Source: Betaproteobacteria bacterium | Lineage (GTDB): Bacteria; Pseudomonadota; Gammaproteobacteria; Burkholderiales; Casimicrobiaceae | Direction: 5' to 3' | Length of the DNA stretch: 64,000 nt | NCBI GenBank assembly: GCA_013298695.1 | Contig: JAAFIS010000009.1 | Span: forward strand, 62,001-126,000 | Shown: one piece after another, positions 1 to 8,570 of the stretch | Numbering within the stretch: the first letter of the stretch is position 1 | Layout of the letters: each line of letters begins with the position of its first letter | Made by a program: the position numbers and the translations under genes | Notes under the pieces: model-generated | Seen by the model: the letters and a program-made list of their open reading frames with translations, nothing else | What the model was told of the DNA's origin: nothing | Database searches by the model: none

Positions 1-982
1 TGCATCGCACTGGCAAAACTTCTACGGGTTTTGGAACTATCCGGACAACGCATCTCAAGAGCGGCCCATGAAAGCGTTTCCGCAGTACCACTCGACCTCG
101 GAGAAAAAGTTCTTGGGTGTAACCATTCCTGCGTCAACAACATCCAACCCGGAAGCCGATCTAAAAATATTTTTGGACAGACTGCACGATCACCCCAACG
201 TCGGCCCGTTCATTGGAAAGCAGCTCATCCAGCGTTTAGTGACGAGTAATCCGAGCCCTGCGTATGTCGCGCGGGTGGCCAGCGCATTTAACAACAACGG
301 AAACGGCGTGCGTGGTGACATGAAAGCCGTGATTCGCGCGATCTTGTTGGACGTCGAAGCGCGCGATGCGAATCAAATCACAAATCCACAGTTTGGAAAG
401 ATTCGCGAGCCGGTTGTTCGCATGGCCACGATGATGCGGTCGCTCGGCGCAACACGAGCCGCTGAGCCGAACTCATACGGCATCGGCCAATTTCTATACG
501 ACAAGAGCAAAGCGCTTTGGCAAACACCGCTCGGCGCGAATACTGTCTTTAACTTCTATCGTCCCGATTTTCGCCCCGCCAATACCGACGTTGCGCGTGC
601 AGGCCTCGTTGCGCCAGAAATGCAACTCATTACGCCATCGACGGTCGATGATATGCAGTGGTTCTTCCGCAACATTTTCGAGAACGCGGGCATCAGTAGT
701 TGTTGCACTGTCGAGGAGAGAAACACATTTTTCCTAAAACTCGACTACGCGTCGCTGCTGCCATTGGTGTCGAATCCCGGCGCACTTGCTGATCGACTAA
801 ACGCGCAGTTCATGGCAGGACAAATGTCCTCAGAGCTCCGCGCTAACGTGATTCAAGAAATCAATGATGAGTATCGAAGCGGTTCGCAAACGAGCGGCAT
901 TCAGCGCGGCGTTACGCAAATGAAGCTAGCACGCGCGCTTTTCACCGTGCTGTTGTCTGCTGAATACGTGGTGCAGAAGTAA
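1..982 (+). CDS. DUF1800 family protein, C-terminal part (5' end outside window)
   Basis: The reading frame is open from the left edge (first full codon at base 2) to TAA at 980-982, so this is the C-terminal part of a longer gene. The methionine near base 68 is internal. The visible 326 or so residues contain an N-G-N-G-V-R-G-D-M-K-A segment and a later block reading G-A-N-T-V-F-N-F-Y-R-P, which are typical of DUF1800 proteins. DUF1800 genes usually lie directly upstream of a DUF1501 gene, as here with 13 bases between stop and start. The biochemical role of the family is not established. Identification rests on recalled family features plus the neighbour. Confidence 0.8.
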   Translation, partial: ASHWQNFYGFWNYPDNASQERPMKAFPQYHSTSEKKFLGVTIPASTTSNPEADLKIFLDRLHDHPNVGPFIGKQLIQRLVTSNPSPAYVARVASAFNNNGNGVRGDMKAVIRAILLDVEARDANQITNPQFGKIREPVVRMATMMRSLGATRAAEPNSYGIGQFLYDKSKALWQTPLGANTVFNFYRPDFRPANTDVARAGLVAPEMQLITPSTVDDMQWFFRNIFENAGISSCCTVEERNTFFLKLDYASLLPLVSNPGALADRLNAQFMAGQMSSELRANVIQEINDEYRSGSQTSGIQRGVTQMKLARALFTVLLSAEYVVQK

Positions 983-995
983 ATTGGAGTTCAAA

Positions 996-2375
996 ATGAA
1001 ACATCACAATCATTTCTACCCGAATACAAATCGTCGATATTTCCTGAAGAGCGCTGCGGGTGCCGGATTTGCGGTGAGTGGTATCGCAACCCCGCTAGGT
1101 ATCAATCTCGCCGCCATTGCAAATGCATCAGCACAAACCGCAAACGACTACAAAGCGCTCGTGTTCGTCTACCTTGGCGGCGGTAACGATCACTTCAATA
1201 CGGTCGTTCCGTACGACAACGCCTCGTTCACCAAATATTCTCAAGCTCGTGGCTCCCTGACGCGCGCGCGCAGTGGTTTGTTGCCGATCACGCCAATCAG
1301 TTCACAGGGTGGCAAAGAGGTCGCGCTGCATCCAAATCTTTCGGGATTGCAAATACTCTTTAACAACAATCGGCTAGGAATCGTTGCGAGTGTTGGTCCG
1401 CTCATTGAGCCGGTAACGCGCGCGAATTTTGGATTGCCGACTAAGCCCCTGCCTCCGCAACTGTTTTCGCACTTGGATCAGTCAATTTATTGGTCGAGCT
1501 CGCAGGGTAACGGCGCGCAGCAAGGATGGGCTGGACGCATTGGCGATTCAGTAGCTGCAAACAACGCAGCGAGCGTGTTTACCAGCATTTCAGTGTTCGG
1601 CTACACCAAGTTGTTGGTCGGCGAACAGACGTCATTTTTTACCGCAACCGAAGCGGGTGCACCGAGTGCGTACGCGGAACCGGGCACCGGGCTTGACAAA
1701 GCGCTCACCCGTTCATCCAATCGCACCAATCTTCTGGAAAAAGCGTATGCGCAAGTGCATGAGAGCTTGCGCGATAACGGCGCAGCGCTGCAGAACGCGA
1801 TCTTGCCTGAGAGTACATTTGCAGCGCCGCCGGGCGGTGGACGCAACACGCTTGCGCAGCAACTGTTGACCGTGGCGCGCATCATCGGCGCGCGAACGAC
1901 GCTCGGTAATAAGCGCCAAATTTTTTACGTCCAGCTGGGCGGATTCGACACCCACAGTGGTCAAAACGAAGCGCACGATAGCAACATGATTTCGCTCAAC
2001 GATGCGCTCGTCTATTTCGACGCTTGTATGGGCACGCTCAACATGCGCGATCAAGTAACGCTGGCAACGTACAGCGAATTTGGTCGCACGCTCACATCTA
2101 ACGGCGACGGTACCGACCATGGCTGGGCAGGACACCACTTCGTGATGGGCGGAAAAGTGAAAGGCAAAGATATTTACGGAGCGCTACCGACCATCGATCT
2201 TGCGGGGCCGGACTTCTTGGCCGAAGGCAATCAGATTCCCACGACATCGGTGGAACAATATGGCGCAACGTTTGCGAACTGGATGGGAGTGACAGACGGG
2301 GCAACAATCTCGCAAATCTTTCCGCATCTTGGAAACTTTCCGTCGAGCCAACGCAATCTGGGTTTTTTTGTTTGA
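996..2375 (+). CDS. DUF1501 family protein with Tat-type signal
   Basis: A 459-residue protein. An in-frame TTG at 984 also exists, but GGAG at 986-989 lies 6 bases before ATG 996, so ATG 996 is preferred. The N-terminus carries R-R-Y-F-L-K followed by a hydrophobic Ala/Gly-rich stretch and an A-S-A-Q cleavage-like site, which is a good twin-arginine export signal. The body has the family features Y-L-G-G-G-N-D-H-F-N-T, G-F-D-T-H and Y-S-E-F-G-R-T, with T-D-H-G-W-A-G-H-H further on. DUF1501 proteins resemble the alkaline phosphatase/sulfatase fold, but substrates are unknown. It is co-oriented with the DUF1800 gene and probably co-transcribed with it. Export of the pair to the envelope is an inference. 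Confidence 0.88.
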   Translation: MKHHNHFYPNTNRRYFLKSAAGAGFAVSGIATPLGINLAAIANASAQTANDYKALVFVYLGGGNDHFNTVVPYDNASFTKYSQARGSLTRARSGLLPITPISSQGGKEVALHPNLSGLQILFNNNRLGIVASVGPLIEPVTRANFGLPTKPLPPQLFSHLDQSIYWSSSQGNGAQQGWAGRIGDSVAANNAASVFTSISVFGYTKLLVGEQTSFFTATEAGAPSAYAEPGTGLDKALTRSSNRTNLLEKAYAQVHESLRDNGAALQNAILPESTFAAPPGGGRNTLAQQLLTVARIIGARTTLGNKRQIFYVQLGGFDTHSGQNEAHDSNMISLNDALVYFDACMGTLNMRDQVTLATYSEFGRTLTSNGDGTDHGWAGHHFVMGGKVKGKDIYGALPTIDLAGPDFLAEGNQIPTTSVEQYGATFANWMGVTDGATISQIFPHLGNFPSSQRNLGFFV

Positions 2376-2770
2376 CGGAACCGCTTCTGCCTATACAAAG
2401 CGGACGCGTCCGTGCTTTCTACCGAAGGACGTGAGCATCGGCTGAACTTAGTGATGCCGCATCAGGCATGTCTGTCCAGTCGTCTTACAAACTCGAGACA
2501 GGTCGTTGTTGTGTTTTTGGAGTTTCGCGACGTCGGACGTCCCGCGCGATCTCCCCAGGGCGCTGCGATGAGCGGCGGTTGTGGCAAGCTCTCGAAAATA
2601 AATTAACTATCAGCGATAGCGCGGCTAGACTTTACGTGTCGCTTAAGTTTCAACAGAGGGTTTGACGCGCGTGCGTAGGCTTGAAAACTTCGCACGTCGC
2701 ATTCGCTCAGTGAATGGAAGAACTTGGTCTTACGGTGAAGTCTGTAAGTAAGATAACGAGTTGCAGCCGA
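2376..2770. other. Intergenic region with no supported gene
   Basis: About 395 bases between the convergent DUF1501 gene and the minus-strand gene ending at 2771. Short overlapping frames exist near 2412-2665 but have no ribosome site, domain or codon bias worth reporting. No strong hairpin with a T-run was found by eye. Confidence 0.5.
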
Positions 2771-4390
2771 CTACGGCCGCACAATCGCAGTAGTCCGCGA
2801 AGACAGCGGCGTCGCGATCGAATAATTTGCGGTGACGGGTTGAGGAGGCAACCCGACCCGGAATTGTGAGATCGTGAAACCGATGACCGGCAATCCGATA
2901 AGTTGTATGCGTACCGATTCGAGCGTGGGGCTCGCTTTGCTGGTATCCAAGCGAAATGCCTCCCGTGGCGTGAGAGCGCGCAAACGTGGCTGTGTGGCAT
3001 CGGGACTCACATCTTGTGCCCAAAGCCAACTTCCCCAACCGCCTTCTCGGCCAACGGACACGGGTGCGTAACCTCCGTCTTGTACGATGGGTACGCCGAA
3101 CCCAATCAGTGAATTCAGCATACTTGTATCCGTCACGGCCTGGAAGCTGTTGTTCGCGCTGCTAAGGCTCGACGTGCCACTAAAGATCAATGGACTCGCC
3201 GCAAAACACAAAGCATGAAGTTGCCTTGGTTCGATCCCAATGAAAACGCCGAATTCGATCGGTTCGAGTGCCTCACGATCAGTAGAGGTTTCGTAGGGAT
3301 CGCGCATGTAATCGCAAGCAGTCGACTGTGCTGCATTCCAGATCGAACCGCTTGCCGATGGTGTGTTTATCGCAAGCTCGTACGGCTTCGTTGGCTGCGT
3401 GACTACGGCAACGCTAGTTGCGACGCCATCGCTGGTTTGCGCATATTCCGTCATTGATGAGGAGGCGAAAAGTAACGCTGAGATTGCATCTATCGAACGA
3501 TCAAATCGCAACAGGAGCGTTGTCGGGCTGAACTGTGGCGTCGGAGTTTCGCTGCGCGTTGTATAACTAGCGCGATCAACGAAGTTGTTTACGAGACTCG
3601 TACTGATTTGTGCCGATCGATTGCCGCCGCTTGTGAGATCGACGATTTCGGCGAGCGACGGTATGCGTGCTGCTGACGCATTTGAATCGTTTGACCAAAA
3701 ATTATCGATCGCTGTAGTCGGCGTCGCGGCGACCAGGCCTTGATCTACGACGATCACGGAAAGCGTTCCTGATAGTCCGCCACTTGGCGAGTTGACTGAG
3801 TCGGCGCGCGCCGTATAGTTGGCGTCGACGACGAGGCGGCAAGGTGGCGCGCGTCGCTTAGTGAGTCCGCTAGTCAGATGCGTAATGTCTAGGCTGAGAG
3901 GATTCGCGTTTGCCGCGCTAAACAACGGAATGGTGGCGAGCTCAATGATTTCAACGTAGCCCTCCCGCGTGCGTTCAGTGCCTCGGACTCCATCGGTTTG
4001 GTAGCCGCTCGCTGAAAACAAGAGCCCGGTTGCGGGTATGCGTGGCGCGGTGCAAGAGGTGTCTCCAGAAACGAGTTTCGCGCCACCGGTTGGCGCGTCC
4101 GGGAACACAGCGCCCGTCCACACGTCACGCGAACCGAGATAGACGTTGAGATGCGCGACGATTACGCCACGCCGCGCCTCGCGGAAATTAAGGCGAAAAG
4201 CTTTACCCTGCGCAGTCGTGTTGGCGATGGACATCAACGACACCGCTCTGCCGTTTGCCGCGTAGTAAGGAAAGATCAGCACCTGGCCGGTTCCGTTGCT
4301 CGAAATCTGCGCTGGGTTTGCGCAGGAATGTGCGGCAGAAATCGCCGTGAGAAACACGGCAAACAGATGAACGAGATGGCGAGAATTCAT
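2771..4390 (-). CDS. Secreted protein of unknown function
   Basis: 539 residues from ATG at 4390. The frame continues to 4465, but the ATG at 4390 opens directly on a signal peptide (N-S-R-H, then a hydrophobic run ending A-H-S-C-A-N). The mature start reads S-S-N-G-T-G-Q-V-L-I-F-P-Y-Y, then S-I-A-N-T-T and N-V-Y-L-G-S-R-D-V-W-T-G. I recognise this pattern from uncharacterised secreted proteins of Proteobacteria without a named function. There is no C-terminal sorting signal or transmembrane helix. It is divergent from the MarC gene and convergent with DUF1501. No enzymatic motif was seen. Confidence 0.75.
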   Translation of the reverse strand: MNSRHLVHLFAVFLTAISAAHSCANPAQISSNGTGQVLIFPYYAANGRAVSLMSIANTTAQGKAFRLNFREARRGVIVAHLNVYLGSRDVWTGAVFPDAPTGGAKLVSGDTSCTAPRIPATGLLFSASGYQTDGVRGTERTREGYVEIIELATIPLFSAANANPLSLDITHLTSGLTKRRAPPCRLVVDANYTARADSVNSPSGGLSGTLSVIVVDQGLVAATPTTAIDNFWSNDSNASAARIPSLAEIVDLTSGGNRSAQISTSLVNNFVDRASYTTRSETPTPQFSPTTLLLRFDRSIDAISALLFASSSMTEYAQTSDGVATSVAVVTQPTKPYELAINTPSASGSIWNAAQSTACDYMRDPYETSTDREALEPIEFGVFIGIEPRQLHALCFAASPLIFSGTSSLSSANNSFQAVTDTSMLNSLIGFGVPIVQDGGYAPVSVGREGGWGSWLWAQDVSPDATQPRLRALTPREAFRLDTSKASPTLESVRIQLIGLPVIGFTISQFRVGLPPQPVTANYSIATPLSSRTTAIVRP

Positions 4391-4547
4391 AAGGTGTTGG
4401 GTGAAGTGTAACGCGTCAAAAAAATCGTAGCACCACATACGTTTCCTGCCACTCTGGCCGGACATCGTGACGACTTTGCGCTGTGAAATATCTGCCCCCG
4501 CAATGACAATCGCACGAAATGTCGTCGATAGATTGCATAATCGTGCG

Positions 4548-5198
4548 ATGGAGTTCGCTGCTTATTTGAAATCGTTCCTCGGGTTGCTCGCAATCGTTGA
4601 TCCGCTCATCGCGGTGCCGTTGTTTTTGGCGTTGACACCGAGTGCGACGCCGCGCGACCGCAAGCGCATCGCGCGCATCGCTGCGATTTCGGTGTTTTTC
4701 ATTCTCACGGGTGGAATGCTGTTCGGTGGCCCAGTACTCGAATTTTTTGGCATTTCGCTGCCGTCGTTCAAAGTTGCTGGAGCGATTTTGCTTTTGATGA
4801 GTGCGATTTCCAGTTTCAACGCGGAGACAGGGCGCACGCGGCAAACACCTGAAGAGCAGGAAGAGGCGGCGCACAAAACCGCGGTTGCCGTGGTGCCGCT
4901 CGCGACACCGCTTCTGGCCGGGCCGGGCGCAATTTCGATGGTGATCGTGTTCGGGCAATCGCACGCCGGGATTCAAGCCTTTGGCAAGATGGCCCATCTT
5001 GGCATCATGACGCTTGTGATCCTAGTGGTGGGTTTGCTTACCTGGCTCGCACTTCGTGCGGCGCAGCGCGTGGCAGCCGTAATGGGGCTCACCGGAATGA
5101 ACATTCTCACGCGCGTCGGCGGACTGATCACCGCTGCGCTAGCCATTGAAATTCTGGCGTCGGGCTTGCTTGGATTGTTTCCGGGACTCAAGACTTAA
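4548..5198 (+). CDS. MarC family integral membrane protein
   Basis: 216 residues, close to the usual length for MarC/YchE proteins. The frame is open from 4467, but ATG 4548 puts the first transmembrane helix at the N-terminus as in the family. It shows L-A-I-V-D-P-L-I-A-V-P-L-F near the start and A-T-P-L-L-A-G-P-G-A-I-S in the middle, both family signatures, with about six hydrophobic helices. MarC proteins are inner-membrane proteins whose transport substrate is unresolved; the old link to multiple antibiotic resistance was withdrawn. It is followed after 3 bases by yaeQ, suggesting one transcript. Confidence 0.9.
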   Translation: MEFAAYLKSFLGLLAIVDPLIAVPLFLALTPSATPRDRKRIARIAAISVFFILTGGMLFGGPVLEFFGISLPSFKVAGAILLLMSAISSFNAETGRTRQTPEEQEEAAHKTAVAVVPLATPLLAGPGAISMVIVFGQSHAGIQAFGKMAHLGIMTLVILVVGLLTWLALRAAQRVAAVMGLTGMNILTRVGGLITAALAIEILASGLLGLFPGLKT

Positions 5199-5201
5199 AC
5201 G

Positions 5202-5759
5202 ATGGCGCTTCGCTCAACTATTTACAAACTCGCACTCGACGTCGCCGACATTGATCGCGGCTATTACGCGAATCACGCGCTAACGCTCGCGAGACATCCC
5301 TCGGAAACTGATGAGCGCATGATGGTTCGTGTGCTCGCGTTCGCGCTCAACGCGCGCGAAGCGTTGGAATTTGGCAAAGGCTTGTCGAGTGATGATGAGC
5401 CCGCGCTTTGGGAGCGCGATTTGACGGGCCGCATCCTTCATTGGATCGATGTGGGTTTACCGGAGGAGCGTGTGTTGCGTCGTGCTTGTGGTCGCGCGGA
5501 TGCGGTAACCCTGTATCTCTATGGCGGTGGAAAAACCGTTGAAATGTGGTGGTCGCAGAACAAAGAAGCGCTTGCGAAGCAAGAGAAGCTACAGGTGATT
5601 GCGGTGGCGGCCGAGTCAAGCAAACTCCTCGCTTCGCTAGCGGAGCGCACGTTCGATTTGCAATGTATGGTCCAAGATGGCGAGACTTGGATTTCCGGCG
5701 CGAGTGATCGATTTTCGATTAAGGCAACGACACTTCAGGCGCGCGCGGAGCGAGATTAG
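5202..5759 (+). CDS. yaeQ: YaeQ family protein
   Basis: 185 residues, a full-length YaeQ. Family features include the opening A-L-R-S-T-I-Y-K-L, H-P-S-E-T-D-E-R-M-M-V-R-V-L and L-W-E-R-D-L-T-G-R-I. The fold is related to PD-(D/E)XK nucleases, and the E. coli and Salmonella homologues were linked to haemolysin or RfaH-related phenotypes. A molecular function is not established. It is probably translated with marC, since the intergenic gap is 3 bases. The bidirectional terminator at 5881-5908 follows. Confidence 0.93.
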   Translation: MALRSTIYKLALDVADIDRGYYANHALTLARHPSETDERMMVRVLAFALNAREALEFGKGLSSDDEPALWERDLTGRILHWIDVGLPEERVLRRACGRADAVTLYLYGGGKTVEMWWSQNKEALAKQEKLQVIAVAAESSKLLASLAERTFDLQCMVQDGETWISGASDRFSIKATTLQARAERD

Positions 5760-5772
5760 CGAATCGGTTTTA

Positions 5773-5927
5773 GTGCGGGCTTGATCGCGCTTGATCGTGC
5801 GCTTGCGCGATGTTGAGCTGTGCTGAAAGGTTTTCAACTCCACTAATGAGTGCCCGACTTAATTGGGCGATACGTCAATAAAAAAACCGCTTCGAGAAGC
5901 GGTTTTTTGGTCTGTTTCGCCCAATTA
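5773..5927. repeat. REP-like arm and inverted GCCCAATTA pair
   Basis: A GCGGGCTTGATCGCGCTTGA stretch (about 5776-5795) resembles the arm of the large palindrome at 27086-27149. TAATTGGGC (5860-5868) and GCCCAATTA (5919-5927) form an inverted pair that brackets the terminator at 5881-5908. The same 9-mer recurs in paired form at 8362/8443, 10438/10495 and 27159. Confidence 0.55.
5881..5908. terminator. Bidirectional rho-independent terminator
   Basis: A perfect 13-base inverted repeat, AAAAAACCGCTTC / GAAGCGGTTTTTT, with a 2-base centre as written (in practice a small loop). The stem is followed by T-runs on both strands. It lies between convergent yaeQ (plus) and the Bug receptor gene (minus) and can serve both. 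Confidence 0.9.
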
Positions 5928-5943
5928 CTGCGGGCGTACGGGC

Positions 5944-6912
5944 TTAAAGTTCTAATGATATTTTCTTGGTGTCTACGACGCGTTTCCACTTCGCGACTTC
6001 GCGCTGAACTTGCGCTTTGAATTCTGCGGGTGAATTGCCGATTGGCAGCGCACCGTTTTCGTCGAGTTTTTTGAGCATGTCGGGATCTTTCAGCGTTGTT
6101 TGAATCGCTTCGTAGATTTTTTTCACGACGTCAGCCGGCAACCCCGCGGGACCGACCAAACCAAACCACGTGTCGGCTTCATAGTTTGGCAAGCCAAGCT
6201 CTGCAAACGTTGGTACGTTGGGCAGCGCTGGGCTACGTTTTGGGAACGCAACGCCGAGCGGAATAAAGTTTCCGGCCTTGATGTTTTGTAGCGAAGAGGA
6301 TAAGTTATCCCACATGATCGGCACGTTCCCCGCCAGCACGTCGGTTACCGCTGGGCCTGCCCCCTTGTACGGAATGTGTTGCGCTTCACCGCCGGTTTCC
6401 ACGAGGAACAATTCCATCGCGAGATGACCCACGCCGCCCGCGCCTGAGCTTGCATAGCTGTGTTTGCCGGGATTCTTTTTCAGCTCTTCAACAAACGATT
6501 TGTAATCTTTAAACGGGAAATTTTTGTTCACAAAAATCACGCCCGGCACCGATGCGATGTTGGTAATGTGAGTGAACTCGGTCATCGGGTTCAACTTGTT
6601 GTTTTTGTAGGCAACGATGTTGGTGCCCATCGTGGAAACCGAGCCCATGCCAATCGTGTAGCCGTCAGGTGCGGCTTTCGCGATTTCTGCAGCGCCGATT
6701 GAGCCACCTGCGCCCGCACGGTTTTCCACGATAACGGGTTGGCCAAGGATCGGAGAGAGCTTGTTGGCAACGATCCGTGCGACGATGTCAGTCGATCCGC
6801 CTGGCGCAAACGGCACGATCAACTTGATCGGCTTGTTGGGATAGGCCTGAGCGAACGTGAGCGACGCGGCGAGCGTTGCGGCAATAGCGGTGAGGGTTTT
6901 GGTGAAGCGCAT
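5944..6912 (-). CDS. Tripartite tricarboxylate transporter receptor (Bug/TctC family)
   Basis: 322 residues with a Sec signal (hydrophobic segment ending S-L-T-F-A-Q-A). The mature N-terminus shows Y-P-N-K-P-I-K-L-I-V-P-F-A-P-G-G-S-T-D, the hallmark of the Bug periplasmic receptors that bind small carboxylates and related solutes. The G-A-G-G-S-I-G motif and P-D-G-Y-T segment follow, as usual. No tctA/tctB membrane genes lie nearby, so this is an orphan receptor, common in Burkholderiales where hundreds may exist per genome. The ligand cannot be inferred. ATG start at 6912; an AGGA-type ribosome site lies just upstream. Confidence 0.95.
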   Translation of the reverse strand: MRFTKTLTAIAATLAASLTFAQAYPNKPIKLIVPFAPGGSTDIVARIVANKLSPILGQPVIVENRAGAGGSIGAAEIAKAAPDGYTIGMGSVSTMGTNIVAYKNNKLNPMTEFTHITNIASVPGVIFVNKNFPFKDYKSFVEELKKNPGKHSYASSGAGGVGHLAMELFLVETGGEAQHIPYKGAGPAVTDVLAGNVPIMWDNLSSSLQNIKAGNFIPLGVAFPKRSPALPNVPTFAELGLPNYEADTWFGLVGPAGLPADVVKKIYEAIQTTLKDPDMLKKLDENGALPIGNSPAEFKAQVQREVAKWKRVVDTKKISLEL

Positions 6913-6954
6913 CTGCGAAATTCCTCCAGGAAAAGTTGCTGCGAAGTGTACCGA

Positions 6955-8337
6955 CTAGAACGGAAGTTTTAGCTCGGGGTTGACCCGCGCGAACTGCGCC
7001 TTGAAATCATCTTGAATTCGGGCGAGCGCGGTGGGTGTGTCGGCCTCGAACCGCAGCACGATCACCGGCGTTGTGTTTGAAGCGCGAGCCAGCCCAAAAC
7101 CATCTTCATATTCAACGCGCATCCCGTCAATCGTGGCGATGCGGGTTGGATTCGTGAATCGCGCTTTCGCCTTTAGTTGCTCCATCAACGCAACGTGTTC
7201 GCCTTCAGCGCACTTTAAGTTGAGCTCGGGCGTTGATGGTGCATTGGGCAAATCCTCGAGCACTTTGCTCGCGTTGGCCGACTTGGAAACGATCTCAAGC
7301 AGGCGTGCGCCGCAATAAATCGCGTCGTCAAAACCGTACCAACGTTCTTTGAAAAAGATGTGTCCGCTCATTTCGCCTGCGAGTGGTGAACCCACTTCCT
7401 TAAGTTTTGCCTTGACGAGTGAGTGTCCGGTTTTCCACATCATTGGGACGCCGCCGTGATCGCTAATGTATTTGTCTAATAAGCGAGTGCATTTCACGTC
7501 GTAAATGATCGTTGCACCCGGATTGCGCGAAAGCACGTCGCCTGCGAAAAGCATCATCTGTCGGTCCGGAAAAATGATGTCGCCATTCTTGGTGACGATG
7601 CCCAAACGATCGCCATCACCGTCGAAGGCTAGCCCGAGTTCAACATCCGTTTCTTTCACCACTTTAATAAGGTCGCCCAAGTTTTCTGGCTTCGACGGAT
7701 CGGGGTGATGGTTTGGGAAGCTGCCGTCAATGTCGCAAAACATTTCCACGACCTCGCAACCCATTGCTTTGAAGATTTTCGGTGCGAGTTCACCCGCAGC
7801 GCCATTGCCACAATCAACTGCAATCTTCATTGGGCGCGCGAGTTTTGCATCACCAACGATGCGATCCACGTACGCTTGTTTCACATCGGCTGCAGTGTGC
7901 TTGCCCTTTTCGGGGGCCGCTTTTGTCACGTCGCCCGTTTCGGCACGACGCTTGAGCGTTTGAATATCGTCGCCGTAAATCGCCTCGTCGGCGACGACCA
8001 TTTTGATGCCGTTGTAGTCGGGCGGATTGTGTGATCCGGTGATGCTGATGCACGAGCGCGTTTTCAAATAATGGCCCGCAAAGTAAGACACGGGAGAGGG
8101 CACCAGTCCTAGATCAATCGCGTTACAACCCGTCGACACGATCCCGTCGCGCAGCGCCTGCGAGAGCGCCGGACCGGAGTGTCTACCGTCGCGCCCCACG
8201 GCAAACGTGTCAGCGCCGCGCTCAAGCGAGAGCGAGCCGAGCGCCTGGCCGATCGCGAAACAGATTTCTGGTGTGATCGTTTTGTCAACGATGCCGCGAA
8301 TGTCGTAAGCCTTGAAAATTTCGGAGGGAAGTTGCAT
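6955..8337 (-). CDS. Phosphomannomutase/phosphoglucomutase
   Basis: 460 residues, the length of the AlgC/ManB type of alpha-D-phosphohexomutase. It interconverts hexose 6- and 1-phosphates in the cytoplasm, supplying GDP-mannose or UDP-glucose precursors for polysaccharides. Visible motifs are the phosphoserine loop T-G-S-H-N-P (Ser about 102), the metal loop D-G-D-G-D-R (239-244), the sugar loop G-E-M-S-G-H (321-326) and the phosphate-binding R-A-S-N-T-T-P near residue 420. All catalytic elements are intact. Whether it prefers mannose or glucose phosphate cannot be read from the sequence. A supporting role for the exopolysaccharide operon at 48-57 kb is an inference, since the two loci are far apart. 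Confidence 0.94.
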   Translation of the reverse strand: MQLPSEIFKAYDIRGIVDKTITPEICFAIGQALGSLSLERGADTFAVGRDGRHSGPALSQALRDGIVSTGCNAIDLGLVPSPVSYFAGHYLKTRSCISITGSHNPPDYNGIKMVVADEAIYGDDIQTLKRRAETGDVTKAAPEKGKHTAADVKQAYVDRIVGDAKLARPMKIAVDCGNGAAGELAPKIFKAMGCEVVEMFCDIDGSFPNHHPDPSKPENLGDLIKVVKETDVELGLAFDGDGDRLGIVTKNGDIIFPDRQMMLFAGDVLSRNPGATIIYDVKCTRLLDKYISDHGGVPMMWKTGHSLVKAKLKEVGSPLAGEMSGHIFFKERWYGFDDAIYCGARLLEIVSKSANASKVLEDLPNAPSTPELNLKCAEGEHVALMEQLKAKARFTNPTRIATIDGMRVEYEDGFGLARASNTTPVIVLRFEADTPTALARIQDDFKAQFARVNPELKLPF

Positions 8338-8361
8338 GCGTTTTTATCTAGGAAGCGTCGA

Positions 8362-8557
8362 GCCCAATTATCGATGGCGGGAATCTCGTGTAGTCCGCAG
8401 GCGGTTTACTCGCTCTGCAGCTATACGCGTAGACTTTCGTTTTAATTGGGCGATAATCGCGTAAAATGACTAAAACAATAAATAAGAAATTATCAATTTA
8501 GCCCCAATTGCGCGGGCGTTAACGCGCGAAAGCTGATCGAAATTCACACGCCCGCGA
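8362..8557. repeat. Inverted GCCCAATTA pair and REP-like sequence beside acyl-CoA ligase
   Basis: GCCCAATTA (8362-8370) and TAATTGGGC (8443-8451) face each other across about 70 bases. A further segment, about 8501-8557, contains GCCCCAATTG, GCGCG palindromes and AAAGCTGAT (8529-8537). It is loosely matched on the other side of the ligase gene at 10495-10547, which has AAAGCTGAT at 10522-10530. No coding sequence was seen in this gap. Confidence 0.5.
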
Positions 8558-8570
8558 AACCCGTAAATCC

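Noticed and set aside
2412..2665. Overlapping short ORFs after DUF1501
   Set aside because: No ribosome site, no domain, and both frames are open by chance over the same bases.
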